Below, piece by piece: positions 37,578 to 49,003 of a stretch of DNA of 64,000 nucleotides (its first letter is position 1; every line of letters begins with the position of its first letter). A program made the translations under genes and the position numbers. The notes under the pieces are model-generated. The model was given only the letters and a program-made list of their open reading frames with translations, searched no databases and was not told the origin of the DNA. This stretch comes from Camillea tinctor (Eukaryota > Ascomycota > Sordariomycetes > Xylariales > Xylariaceae), in contig MU394074.1 in the NCBI GenBank assembly GCA_022578605.1, forward strand, positions 310,001 through 374,000, read 5' to 3'.

Positions 37578-38517
37578 TTTTGTAGTGGGGGTTTGATAAA
37601 GAAATTTTATAAATGTAATTACAGTTAGTTAGTTATATTACCTGATTTATGTAGGTTAGTATGGTTGAAGTGATGGATGAGAAGAATAACCCAGAGCTGG
37701 TATCATGTTATAAGATTGTAGAGTAGATTACATAGGGGAGAGAGAGAGCTTCACAGCGAGATCGGTTTTTCATCGAACGATTAAGTAAGAATTGATGATA
37801 GCATTCTTTCCGATAAGGTTAATCTCGTGTAATAAGGTAGTAGTAATCTGCAGGGGTTGGACTGATAACTACTAGTTACCTACTACTACCTAGGTAGTAC
37901 AGCCTATAAAGTGCAAGCTGGTAGTACTTACTTACTTAAGTATACAAGTAATTGCCAGCAAGTGCAGTGGACTAACTTACAAAGTATAACAGAGCGGAAT
38001 AGTAATATTCCGAGCTCTGGCAGTCACTTCTGTGACTTAGTAATGTGCATCCCTGCATTAGTTGGTGGGGCAGCGGAAGTCAATCAGCCAATTGAGTTGG
38101 ATTAAGAGCAAACGCTGATTCAAGGCTGTAAACTAATGGCAAGAACCTCCCCAAGCCTCTGGAACCTGCATCTTTACTTTAGGTGAATAAAAAGGAGCTT
38201 CTTTCTTTCTCGTCCAACAACTTCCCCCCCCAATCTCACCCCCTTTAGACGCTTCATTATAGCTCTATACCGGATCGCCCCGATTTATCAGGGACGATAG
38301 ATTCCTCGCGCTCATTAATTTCTTAGTGCTTCTTTAGATATTTTCATTAGCTATTCGTTATCCATTGTATTATTATTCTTGTCTACTTAAACGAATTTAG
38401 TGAACACCTGTCTGGCGCGTCCTCCACGAGATATTTCGCGATTCCCTTCGAGACCTCCCTCCGTAGACCTTACCCTCTACCTCGATCTATCCCCCAAACC
38501 CTTAATAATTATACACG
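37578..38517. other. Divergent COQ7/RTF1 promoter region
   Basis: About 940 bp shared by two divergent housekeeping genes. It contains a 16-base perfect palindrome at 37884-37899 centred on TACCTAGGTA. A pyrimidine-rich leader precedes the RTF1 ATG (about 38,200-38,515). No canonical TATA box close to either ATG was evident. Confidence 0.5.
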
Positions 38518-40859
38518 ATGGCCGATGTCGATGACGAACTCCTCGCTCTCGTCGGGGGTGATGCTTCTTCCGATGACGAGTCGGAGCAGGAGATGAATAT
38601 CAGTCGATCGGGATCCGAGTCTCCAGAGCCCGATGAGAAGGAGACGACCAAGAAGCCTTCTACCTCAAAACCAAAAAAGCGAAGAAATGACGATTCCGAT
38701 GAAGAGGAAGGTGAAGCGTGAGTTCTGTTTATGCGTTGCGTTGTTATGTTATGCTGTGTGTTGTGTGGTGTTGCGACTTGTTCTGTTTGCCAGCCTGGTC
38801 AACTACACCAATATTTATCCTATCTACCCAATGACAGAGGCGAAAAAAAAAAGAAAAAAAAAACTTTAAAAAAAGGAAGAAGAGGAAGAAGAACTACCCC
38901 ACCATTTCCTTTGTTTGCTTCTACCGATAAGCCATGCCACCAGGTGCTCAACTCGCTTGAGGTTTCTAGGCAACGGTGTTTTTCCACTCCAGTACCTACC
39001 TGCCTCGCGTACGATTTTCTAACTCGCACCTTTTCCTTCTTTCCAGATCATCCGTTGCCTCCTCACCCAACTCCCAAAAATCGGCGCCTATGGACGAGTC
39101 CGACTCGGAATCTGACGCAAACCACACCACCAACGTCGCGGGCAAGATGGATGACGACGACGACAATAAGTACCCTGTTGAGGGCATTTACGCCAGCGAA
39201 GCCGAGAAGGAAGAAATCCTGGCCATGCCTGAACTGGAACGAGAGCAACTGCTTGCCAAACGCCAGGAAGAAGTTGACCGCCAGCGACAGAATACTCTAC
39301 TGCGCCGCCTGCTGAAGACACGAGAGGATGACAGCCAATCTGCCAAGAAGCGCAAAGCTAGCAATGCCGATCTAGATGAAGCCCAGCGAAAGACTTCCCG
39401 ACAGCGCACCCGAGTTGGAGGCTCCAAGGTCGGAGAAACTAGTGCCGGAATCGAGTCTCTCCGCCGAGCCCGTGCCGAGAAGAATGATCGCCAGCGACGT
39501 CGTGAGGAGGACCGAGAGCGCAACAAGGGCAAATCCACTATCACGTTCCGCGACAATTCAGACCATGAGGGTGATAGCGATGTGGAATGGGCCGGTAATT
39601 CGCGACGAAAAGCTACCCACACCCCCGAGGCCAAGGAGATCCCGCCAGCGAGCCTTCGGGACATGGAGCGCATTAGACTTGGCCGCACTCGATTTAGTCA
39701 AGTCTGCTTCTACCCTGGCTTTGACAATGCCATCACCGGGTGTTATGTCCGAATCGCAATTGGACCGGACCGTGAAGGAGAGATGATGTACCGAATGGCT
39801 GTGATCAAAGGCACATACAGATCCATTACCCATATTCCATTTATATTTTGCTAATATTGGTTACAGGATTCACCACAGGCAAGCCCTATGCTATGGAAAA
39901 GCCGAACGGCCAATCCTTTGTTACCAACCAGTATATCCGAGCTGCTCATGGTAAGGCCGAAAGAGACTGGCCTTTTATCAGCTGCTCAGATTCTCCCTTT
40001 ACTGAGGTATGATAATTCTTACATGATATATAAATATTTATATATGTATACTCTTAAAAGACCAGTACGAAAAACTAACTTGATTCAGGCTGAGTTCAAC
40101 CGATATCAGAGAGCCTGTCAAGATGAAGGTGTCATCATCCCTAAAAAACCCTACCTAGCTGCCAAGATCGACGACATTGAAACCCTACGAAACCGCGTCT
40201 GGACTGAGGCAGAAGTAAATGCCAAGGTCCACCGAGAGCGGGAGCTGAAGGAGAAATTCGCCCCTGTTGAGCGAGACCGTCTAATCAAGGCGCTAGAGGA
40301 AGCAAAACGTCGTGGCGATGCTGCACGCGTCACCGAACTGCAGGACAAATTGGATACTCTTGAGACACCACGTCTCGCTTTTAGGACAAGCTTGACACCG
40401 GCGAAGAAGACCACCTCCTCCTCTTCGTCCCAGCAGGACCGCCTAGCCCAGCTGAACGCCGAGAACCGGCGACGCAATGCCGAAACCGTCCGCAAGGCGC
40501 AATTGATGGAGCGGGCCAAAGTGCGCAGTATCGAGGCGCGCATTGCCCGAGGCGAGGATGTCGACGAGGATACATCGCGCCGTCTGAGAACCAAGCCCAA
40601 GTTTATGCAGGACATTAACGACCCTGTTGAGCGCAAGTCCACGCCAGCCAACGGTAGCGGTGCGTCGACCCCGGCCAACAACACACCTAAACTGGGTGCT
40701 ACGACGAAGCCGACCATCCTTCCTCACCTGCAGAAGCTGCAACAGCAGAATCATCTCTCCGGAAAGGATAAGAACGGTATCCCTACCATCCACAAGCCCC
40801 TGGTGGATGACGATATCATCGCGGCCTTGGATCTCGATATCGAGGTTGAGATCGACTAA
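38518..40859 (+). CDS. RTF1: RTF1, Paf1-complex subunit with Plus-3 domain
   Basis: Rtf1 joins the Paf1 complex to elongating RNA polymerase II and promotes histone H2B ubiquitination. Four exons, 38518-38717, 39047-39810, 39867-40006 and 40089-40859, give 624 aa. Intron 1 is unusually long (329 nt). Intron 2 (56 nt) has a GC donor (AAAG|GCACAT) with a normal TTACAG acceptor. Intron 3 (82 nt) has an ACTAAC branch point. The acidic/Ser N-terminus (MADVDDELLALVGGD) is followed by a coiled charged region, then the Plus-3 domain at about 270-390 (RIRLGRTRFSQVCFYPGFDN, GCYVRIAIGP, MYRMAVIKGFTTGKPYAME, TNQYIRAAHGKAERDWPF, SDSPFTEAEFNRYQ). After it comes a helical tail containing AEVNAKVHRERELKEKF. 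The ATG and exon 1 match the conserved N-terminus of fungal RTF1. Confidence 0.96.
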
Positions 40860-42171
40860 GAAGTGGATTGGGCTAGCTAGGTTCATGGTTCGGCGATGGA
40901 GGGGTTTTTAGTTCAGACGGGACGAATCGTCTTTAGTCCACTGATCTAAATCTACCACCACCATTACGGCCAGATATCTCTCTAAGTTGAGGGTGTATAT
41001 GTGTACAATTTCTTTCTGGCCTTGATTCACCAAAGGTCTAGAGGGAAAGATTCACCAACCAACGTCCTCCTTGCGCACATACATGGCATTTGTAGAATTA
41101 AAGAAACTCGCGATGTTTTTTTTCTTTTTCTATCTTCTGTTTTCTCTTACCAAAATCCACCCATAAAGCACAGGCGTTTATAGGCATTTGCGCGCGTCTT
41201 TTTTTATATGAGTTGCATCGATCAAGTTTAAATACCTAGATGCAAACCGACACAAATTAGGAGAATATTGAGGCAAAGCAGGCGGGCAAGGCGAAATGAT
41301 AGGTGATGAATAATAAAAAAAGGAAGGAAGACCAAAAAAAAAGGAAAGAGAGAGAGAGATACTTGCTGGGTGGCTGTCAGACGCCGGATGTAGATTACGT
41401 ACATAGGGTCCATAATGATGATAAAAATGATTGGTTTGTGGAAAAGAGAGGGGCAGAAAAGGGGAAAGGAGAAATATATAATGCCTTGCTACCTGCTTAT
41501 ATGAAATTCGAGTGTCTTGGAATGCAGCGGTGATGTTTTTTTTGATTCTCTTCTAAACTTGGTATTAGGTTGGGTACCTGACCTGGGTAAGTTGCTATAT
41601 AATATGGGAATCAGTGTAACTATTGGATCTCTGTATGATGAAGCAGCTCTGTTGAACATTGGCCTTTTTGTATAAGTTATGCCTTTGGAGATACTGGTCA
41701 TAGGAGTCGGGTGTTTGAAACCATCGCAGCAGCGATGATATAACCTATATCCACTCAGCTATGGAGAGTATAGCACGTTCAAAGGGGGCGAGATTCGTAG
41801 AACTGCTTTTTAGTATTAGTCTGTAAGTTGTCTTATAGGAGGGTGCGAGGCAGGGGATGGGGGAGGTGGGAGGATTTCAGTAAGACCAAGTCAGCTGGTT
41901 GGCCTCAAAGTGGAAGTCAGGGTCGTTGGATGTTGGTTATTGGTCAATTTGTCAGCAGGAGCTGAAGCCTATATTTAGGTAGGGCAGGAGCCTCATGACT
42001 AGGAGCCCCTTAACAACATTTCGCGCAAAACAGCTGAAGTTCACATGTTTGAAAATCCGTCTTGAATGTTGCCAAACTATTTTTTTTTTTAAAGAAAACC
42101 CCTTTTAATAACATTTTGAGCCCACATTTAGTTTCTGTTTTGCTTTTGGGTAAGTTGAGTAAAAAGTCGTG
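40860..42171. other. Intergenic region, no gene seen
   Basis: This 1.3-kb spacer lies between RTF1 and the Zn2Cys6 regulator, both on the plus strand. It includes A-rich and GA-rich tracts (about 41,315-41,360) and no recognisable coding potential. The last few hundred bases are the probable promoter of the regulator. Confidence 0.5.
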
Positions 42172-44533
42172 ATGGAGACGAGTTCGAAGCGCAAGGTAAG
42201 GCCTCCGCCGCTTTGTAAATGCGTCCTATATAGGTGGAGATAATCGAATTAACATTCCCGGCAGGCCTGCGATTTGTGCTGTAAGAAGAAAATCCGCTGC
42301 GATGGTCTCAAGCCGTCGTGCTCGAACTGCCGGCTGTACAAAGTCCCGTGCGGCACCACCGCGACACGGCGAAAGGCTAGTGCACCCTCGCACAAGCCAA
42401 CGACCGCGTCTTCGCTGAGCGATGATGGAGAGTCAGTATCATCTAACCTAGAGACGATGAGGCGATATGGTCGTTATTCTGACTCGGGGTGTTTGCTTAG
42501 TCATAAAGACTTTAGTAGACTCGAAACGCGACTCGAACGAATCGAGGCCAAGTTGAACAGCTTGAAGGACTCTTCCCAGGGCATTAGTGCCGATGATGTT
42601 CTCCAGGATGAGCCACCGGCCCCCGAAAATAGATATATGGCATCTTTGAGCGAAATATCACTGCAAATAGAAAGACCCCTGGCTTGGGCGCAGCCCGGGC
42701 ACGGCTACGAGGAACCTACCGTGCCGCCGCTGACCGAGGCACTGCCGGTCGTCGAGACATATTTCCAGGACTACAACTCAGCGATTCCCTTGTTCGATCA
42801 ACGCTCGTTCATGAGGATGCTAGATGGTTACTACTCACAATCGGGAGAGGAGAAATCGAGGGCCGCAGTTGGTGCCGCCATCAACATCGTCCTGGCTTTC
42901 GGTTATCGCATGCGTTGTGCCAATAGCAGTACCGGTGGCAATACGGCCTCAGTTTTTGATCATGAAAAGGTCAGGAAATGCATCGACAGAGCTCAGATGG
43001 CCCTGGGCGAACTGATGGTTAGAGATGAAGATACGCTGGGAGTACAAGTTCTCCTCGGCTTGGTGCGTATGTGAATCCTACCTACCTCTAACGGAAATCA
43101 CTTCATCTCCTTTTGACTGATATTTTCTTGTAGTACTTTTTCAGGCGAGTTCAGACCAGCAGCCATCTGCTGTGTTGAGCAGCACTGCCATGAGATTAGC
43201 CCATAGGTTAAATCTCCACTCAAAGACCGCCATGTCGAGATTTCCCCCTGATGAAGCAAGGCAAAGACGCAATATCTTTTGGATATGCTATTACCTGGAT
43301 AAGGTGAGTATGATACTCAATAACGGCGATGACACTCTGTTGATATAATTTAGGATATATGCCTCCGTACTCGGACTCCTTCGATGCAGCTGGATAGTGA
43401 CGTAGATATAGATCTCCCGGGATCAGATCTAGACGAGTGCGCGAATTGCTTTCAGAGTCCCGATGGGCTCTCGAGTCTACACTACCTGCGTGCTAGGGTT
43501 AAACTTGCCAACATCCAAGGACGTGTATACGACTATTTATTTAGCAACAGATCCAAAAAGCAGCCAGCAGATACACGCCAAAAGAGCGTTATGTACCTCG
43601 ACCGACTACTCGACCAGTGGCAACGGGCTATACCAGTGTCACTACGATTAGAATATGTGACAAAGAGCTTGGAGAAAGCACCTTTGCTTCATATGGTTAC
43701 GCTTTATCAAACTTATACGCTCTGCCTTGCGCTGACCCACGGTCTGTATTCGCTGGACGCACCATGGCTGAAGTCGCTGGGTAATCTTGCGGCTCTGTCC
43801 CTCGAGAGCTTTGATAGTCAATCAAGTGTATGTATGGTAGGACAGCTTCCTCCGCTACCATACGCTTGGGAGAAGTGTGTCGCTACGAGTCGAGGATGTC
43901 TTGAGATTCTCTCCAATGAAGGTCATCTCGATATATATCACGTATGGTATGTGAACCTGTCCCCAAAATGACCGAAATAGACTAGGGTTAACTTTCACTT
44001 TCACCATAGGCTCAATGTCTGCACATACTTCTGTGCATTCGTATTCGTGCTGGCCAATGCATCATATTCGCCGTCCCATGAGCTTGTAGGATATGACCGC
44101 CAGCTCGTGCAGACGTCTATGCCGCAGATGGAGAAACTTCTCGAGCAAAACAGCTCGGTTCTGTATAGAAAGCTGCGCCTGGTGCTAGCAGGTCTGGAGA
44201 ATGCGGCGATGAAGGCTGCCCAGGGGGTGAAGAAATCCGAGATACGGACATCGAGTCAAGCACAAACCACATCGCCGCCATACTACGACACTTATTATCA
44301 GGAGTCGCAGGTAGTATCTGATAATGTTTCTAGATTTAAAGAGGATACGGTAAGTGTTTTTGTGATCGGATGAAGCAAGGTTGCTCCTATGGGCCGGAAC
44401 TGATCAGTTCTAGCATACTACCCAGTCTCGGATATTGGCCGGTGAACCTGCATGGTCCGATACCCCTGATCTATTTGACTTTAACACGCCTGATTTGGAA
44501 TTTGGGGGATTCGATTTTTCTGGAAGCATATAG
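42172..44533 (+). CDS. Zn2Cys6 fungal transcription factor
   Basis: Six exons: 42172-42195, 42265-43062, 43145-43303, 43354-43946, 44010-44349 and 44414-44533. Introns are 69, 82, 50, 63 and 64 nt. The product is 677 aa. The binuclear zinc cluster straddles the first intron and is intact: Cys10, Cys13, Cys20, Cys27, Cys30 and Cys37 with the standard spacing (CDLCCKKKIRCDGLKPSC). A short coiled linker (SRLETRLERIEAKLNSL, about 112-128) follows. The fungal_trans middle-homology region has the hallmark AMRLAHRLNLHS and RRNIFWICYYLDK, with exon 3 essential for it. The C-terminus is acidic and aromatic (DLFDFNTPDLEFGGFDF), an activation-domain-like tail encoded by the last exon. It is a DNA-binding regulator of unknown target; no biosynthetic cluster surrounds it. 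Confidence 0.95.
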
Positions 44534-45452
44534 GTTATAAGTTATTAAAACTGTATGAAAGATGTGGAATACTGGGCTAAGGAGATGAAAATATGGTAAA
44601 TCTCGCTAAAGGGGGTGATAGAGTTAAACTTCCCTTTGAGAAGCCGGACTAATAATGCACAGGGATCAGGTGCTAGGGCGGGGCAGATCACCTAAAGATA
44701 CCCGCGTTCCAGGGCTCCAATTGCCCCGCCATGCCTGCTTCGGCAGTGTGGGGTCGTCGGCAGGCGATCGATATCGTCACACCAAAGACAGAAAAACAAC
44801 CTGCTCTCGACCACTCAGAGGTCTCTGATTACAGTTACAGGATGTATTACGCCATGAGTACGAAAGATCCTTCCCCATCCGCCAGCCTAGGTGCAGTCAT
44901 ATACATACATATATGTGTATCGGCAGGTACCTATTTGTTAGACTTGTGTACATAGTAACACGGAAAGTTCGGGTACAACCACCTTCCTACATAGCTACAT
45001 CACCGGCATAAAAAGCTCCCTAGCTTGCTGGATGCTAGGTACCAAGTTAGGTAGATCGGTACTTCTCAGAAGTAGATATTAAGACATGTATCCCAAGAAG
45101 CTACTTACTTACATTATGCGATGCAATGTACAACTACAACCTTGGAAGTCCATACCCTATAGACCTAGTAGTTTACGTAGTCTTCCTTCCTATCACGCCA
45201 GATCAGGTCATCAAGCTACATTAACCTCCTATCTAACCCTCCCCTAGGACTTGCCTATCTCACCTACCGCTCCTCGTTCTTGGCCATTGATCTGACTGTC
45301 ATTCTTTCGCCCATACCTAGACTCTTTGTTCCCCTCACTTTCTTCTCCCCCCCCCCCTTCTCCTCTTATTACTGCTGCAGTCGTGAGATAATCCCCATCC
45401 CACCCGTTCCTAATACGTTCTCTTCTCACCCTCCACCTTATCCTACCTTTTC
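44534..45452. other. Intergenic region, no gene seen
   Basis: This 0.9-kb spacer contains a short C homopolymer (about 45,348-45,357) and a pyrimidine-rich leader directly before the next ATG. The plus-strand frame at 44731-44955 has no recognisable features. Confidence 0.5.
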
Positions 45453-47291
45453 ATGAATACTACTAGAACCCTTTACTGGAGACGTACTGCAGCCTGTGCC
45501 CTCTCTAAGCCCATACCTAACACCCGCATCACATCCTACTCCCAACACTTCAGCTTATTCACGAGAAGAGCTATGTCCGAGTTCAAGCTCAAAGGCGTCA
45601 CCTCGCTGTCTCTGAAACCCGGAGACAAGCAAGAGGTTGAAGTCGACGGCATTGATGGTGCCAAGGTGCTTCTTCTCAACGCCGGAGGCAAGATACAAGC
45701 AACAGGACCCAAGTGCACACACTACGGTGCACCCTTAGTTAATGGTGTCTTGACTAAATCTGGACGGTTGACTTGTCCGTGGCATGGAGGTGAGAAGCAT
45801 CATATCTCTATGCCTTGATTAACCCTACCCACTGGCCTATTAACCGTGAATTGACTTCTAATTTCGGTTTTGTGGATAGCATGCTTCAACGGAGAGACGG
45901 GCGATATCGAGAATGCCCCTGCCCTAGATGCCCTCACCGTGTTCAAGGTTGTCGAGAAGGACGGTGCCGTTTACGTACAGGGCGACGAAGCGGTGATCAA
46001 AGCCGGCCGCCGAAAGCCAAACTTCAAGTGTAGTGCAGTTGCTGGACCTGAAAAGCTTGTTGTCGTGGGTGGCGGCAGTGGTGCAATCGGTACTGTCGAG
46101 GGCCTGAGAGAAAATGGTTTTACGGGATCCATCACCCTTATTTCCAACGAAGGCTACCTACCTATCGACCGACCGAAACTATCCAAGGCCCTACTCACCG
46201 ACCCTGCCAAGGTACAATGGCGGGACGCTGACTGGTTCAAAAGCGGATCAGTGGAAGTGGTACAAGATGAGGTGGTCGATGTTGACCTAAATAACAAGAC
46301 GATTGTCACCAAGGGCAGTGGTAAATATCCGTATACAAAGCTGGTGTTGGCGACTGGTGGCACACCCCGTACACTACCACTTCAAGGCTTCAAGGTGCTA
46401 GAGAACATATTTGTCCTGAGAAACATCCACCATACCAAAAAGATTGTCGACGCTATAGGAGAGAAAGGGAAGAAGGTTGTCGTTGTGGGAAGCAGCTTTA
46501 TTGGCCTGGAAGTCGCCAATGCCGTGGCAGCAGACAATAATGTCACGGTCATCGGGCAAGAGACCGTCCCTCTAGAGAGAGTGCTTGGCAAGGAAATTGG
46601 AGGCGGCTTGCAGAAAGCTTTAGAGGGCAAGGGCATCAAGTTTTATATGTTGGCGGGCCTAGATAAGGCGGAACCTTCAGCTACAGATCCCGCCAAAGTT
46701 GGCGCGGTGCTTCTGCAAGATGGGACGAAGCTCGAGGCCGACTTAGTGATTTTGGGAGTGGGTGTGGCACCTGCGACAGAATATCTGAGGGAGAACAAAG
46801 TGATCCGCCTTGAGAAGGATGGGTCACTAAAGACGGACGAAAACCACCTCGTGGCTGGTCTCAAGGACGTCTATGCTATCGGGGACATTGCCACGTTCCC
46901 ATACTACGGACCAGGTAGCGATGGCAAGTATGTGCGGATTGAGCACTGGAACGTAGCACAGAACCAAGGCCGTATTGTCGCGAGGCACATCATCAACCCG
47001 GCGCTCAAGGCGGAATTCTACACCCCCATCTTCTGGTCGGCACTAACCGGACAGCTGCGGTACTGTGGAAATAGCGTCAACGGGTGGGACGATCTGGTGC
47101 TGCAAGGCGATCCGGCAACAGGCAAGTTCGTTGGCTATTACTGCCAGGGCGACGTGGTCGTGGCGGTGACTAGCATGGGGGCAGACCCTCTAGTGATGAA
47201 GGCAGCCGAGTTGATCAAGTTGGGTGCCATGCCTTCGAAATCGGAGCTGAAGGGTGGTCTAGACCTCTTACAGGTCCCCTTTCCCGAGTGA
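45453..47291 (+). CDS. Rieske/AIF-like FAD-dependent oxidoreductase
   Basis: Two exons, 45453-45789 and 45880-47291, over a 90-nt intron, give 582 aa. An N-terminal Rieske [2Fe-2S] domain holds Cys88-x-His90 (CTHYGAPL) and Cys108-x2-His111 (CPWHGACFNGETG); the second ligand motif is completed by the splice. It is followed by a pyridine-nucleotide-disulphide oxidoreductase module with an FAD-binding VVVGGGSGAIGTVEGL at about 192-207, an NAD-binding VVVVGSSFIGLEVANAVA further on and VYAIGDIATFP near the FAD ribityl site. A reductase C-terminal domain ends the protein. The domain order matches AIFM3/AIFL-type proteins. The first 40 residues are basic and Ser/Thr-rich, consistent with a mitochondrial presequence; Met41 (MSEFKLKGV) is just before the Rieske domain and could start a cytosolic form. 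Electron donors and acceptors are not deducible. Confidence 0.94.
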
Positions 47292-47657
47292 CCAGGGAGA
47301 GAGGTGCAAGGAGGCGTACTAGTGGCTCATTTGTAGGGTAAGAAAGGTTTGCGTACTCTGTATGGCTAGGTAATATAGCTTACGATGATGGATTTTGTTT
47401 TGTTGTGTTTTGTTTTATTCTGTTTGGACTTCTCCAACTGTTTCCGTGCGATGTAAAGCGGAGGTTGTGTTTCATTTCAAGCGTATCCTCACATGATTCA
47501 ACTTGCTAGGTTAGCAAGTACGGAGTAGTGAAGGGGGATCTACATTCGGTTGGAGATCCCATGGTAAGGCTGTTTTGATTACCCTCTTTTTTTTTTCTTC
47601 CTTTTTTCCCCTTCCTTTCCTGTCAAGTTATCCGATGCAGGTACAAGGTCTACCTAG

Positions 47658-47699
47658 GTACACCCCCTCCAGGATCTTTTTTCAACTGTGGAGACGACT
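47658..47699 (+). repeat. Left terminal inverted repeat of the MITE
   Basis: Pairs with 48136-48177; 41 of 42 bases match in inverted orientation. The repeat starts in a GTAC and runs inward to GGAGACGACT. Confidence 0.85.
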
Positions 47700-48135
47700 T
47701 CACCCCCCTATCCACGGGTCCAAGATTACTGGTTCATTGTTCTAGAAAGTACCAGCCTACTCAATTTCAGTGCGTAAATACCTCTCAAATCAATGCTATC
47801 ACAACTCCTTCTCCCTATCTCACGACTAACCCGTCCAAATCGTTTTTTTGCAATTGCTGATTCATTTGACACTCAAAAAAATTCAAAAAATTACAATGGA
47901 GGCCCCTAGCACCCCAAGACCCTTATAGAATTCAAAAAGGTCATTTTGGAGGCTTAGAATGCTGTGCCTAGTAGTTATTTAGAATCATTAGTTAGGAGTA
48001 TGCCAAAGAGGTTAAAAAAAGTAATTGAATTAGAGGGAGGGATGTCTGGGTATTAGGTTAGAGCAAAATAGATGTAGTTTTCTAAATAAAATGTATGGAA
48101 TAGTACATCTTTCGTGCTGCATCCAATAAGATGTT

Positions 48136-48177
48136 AGTCGTCTCCACAGTTGAAAAAAGATCCTAGAGGGGGTGTAC
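48136..48177 (-). repeat. Right terminal inverted repeat of the MITE
   Basis: Reverse complement of 47658-47699 with one mismatch. Outside it the sequence (AAAGTCAGACC) no longer resembles the left flank, so the repeat ends here. Confidence 0.85.
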
Positions 48178-48969
48178 AAAGTCAGACCAAGTCAGGTTGC
48201 ATCACATCATAATTAATCTCATTTGATGGGGACCGGGACGGCCTTGGCCATATATACATAGCCACTATCTATTATATATATAAGCCTTGGTTCGTCTGGT
48301 ATGTACTTCGAGTTTAATGAGCCAAGTTAGATTTGATCTATGTTTAACTTAAATCGTTGGATACCTAGATGAGGGTGAAAAGGGGGATTCTTGTCATAGA
48401 GTGGTATCGATACTAACATTTTAAGAACAGATATGTAGGAGATAAGGAGAAAAAAGAGGGTTTCATGTATGCTGTAGGGAGGCACATGTTTCTAGCTGCA
48501 TGTGATCCAGGTTTGAATAAGCGGTCATAAATAAAAAAAGGTAAAAAGAAACAGACCGCCTAATTGCTTTCTCTCATTCTCTCCTTCTAACAGTACGCAG
48601 TAGTAGTATTGATGGTAATTGGCAGGTACTGGTAGGTTGATTGTTAACCCCCGAATGCGTGCATTAAACCCCCCCTGTAATACAGCAGATGGCTTATAAC
48701 GGGTGGCCTATAAGGAAGCATTTACGGTGATTTACCGTGTATAAGAGTGTCGTCATATGCTGCAAACTAGTGTTCCCTCTACCCCACCTGCCACTCATCT
48801 CCAGGCGAGAAAACAGCGAACAGCTGTTCTCTGCCAAGACAAACAGGGACGACCGAGCACAGTTGACTTGTTCGGCTGACTTCTATTTTTTTTTTCTTTC
48901 ATATCGAGAACAGGGGGGTTAGGCTCGAGTCAATTAGGTTAATTGATTGATTAGAGGTAACCTTTGTAT

Positions 48970-49003
48970 GTAGTGTATGTATGTACATACATATGTACAC
49001 TAC
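48970..49003. repeat. Near-perfect 34-base palindrome
   Basis: The arms read GTAGTGTA at the left end and TACACTAC at the right end around a GTATGTACATAC centre, so the region could form a hairpin or cruciform. It lies in intergenic DNA upstream of the coiled-coil gene. Confidence 0.6.

Larger units (their letters stand above)
47657..48178. mobile_element. MITE-like element with 42-bp terminal inverted repeats
   Basis: Left repeat 47658-47699 and right repeat 48136-48177 are reverse complements over 42 bases with a single mismatch (CTCC versus CTCT near the outer end). The inner core reads TTTTTTCAACTGTGGAGACG. The outermost non-palindromic bases are CACCCCCTC, flanked on both sides by TA, which would be the duplication left by a Tc1/mariner-type transposase. 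The roughly 0.5-kb interior has no open frame of note, so this is non-autonomous. The left TA belongs to a TACCTAGGTA palindrome (47651-47660), possibly the insertion target. The repeats are seen directly; mobility and superfamily are inferred. Confidence 0.8.

Noticed and set aside
38731..39315. Long plus-strand frame over the RTF1 intron and exon 2
   Set aside because: It is a shadow frame crossing the first intron; exon 2 is coding in another frame with clear RTF1 homology.
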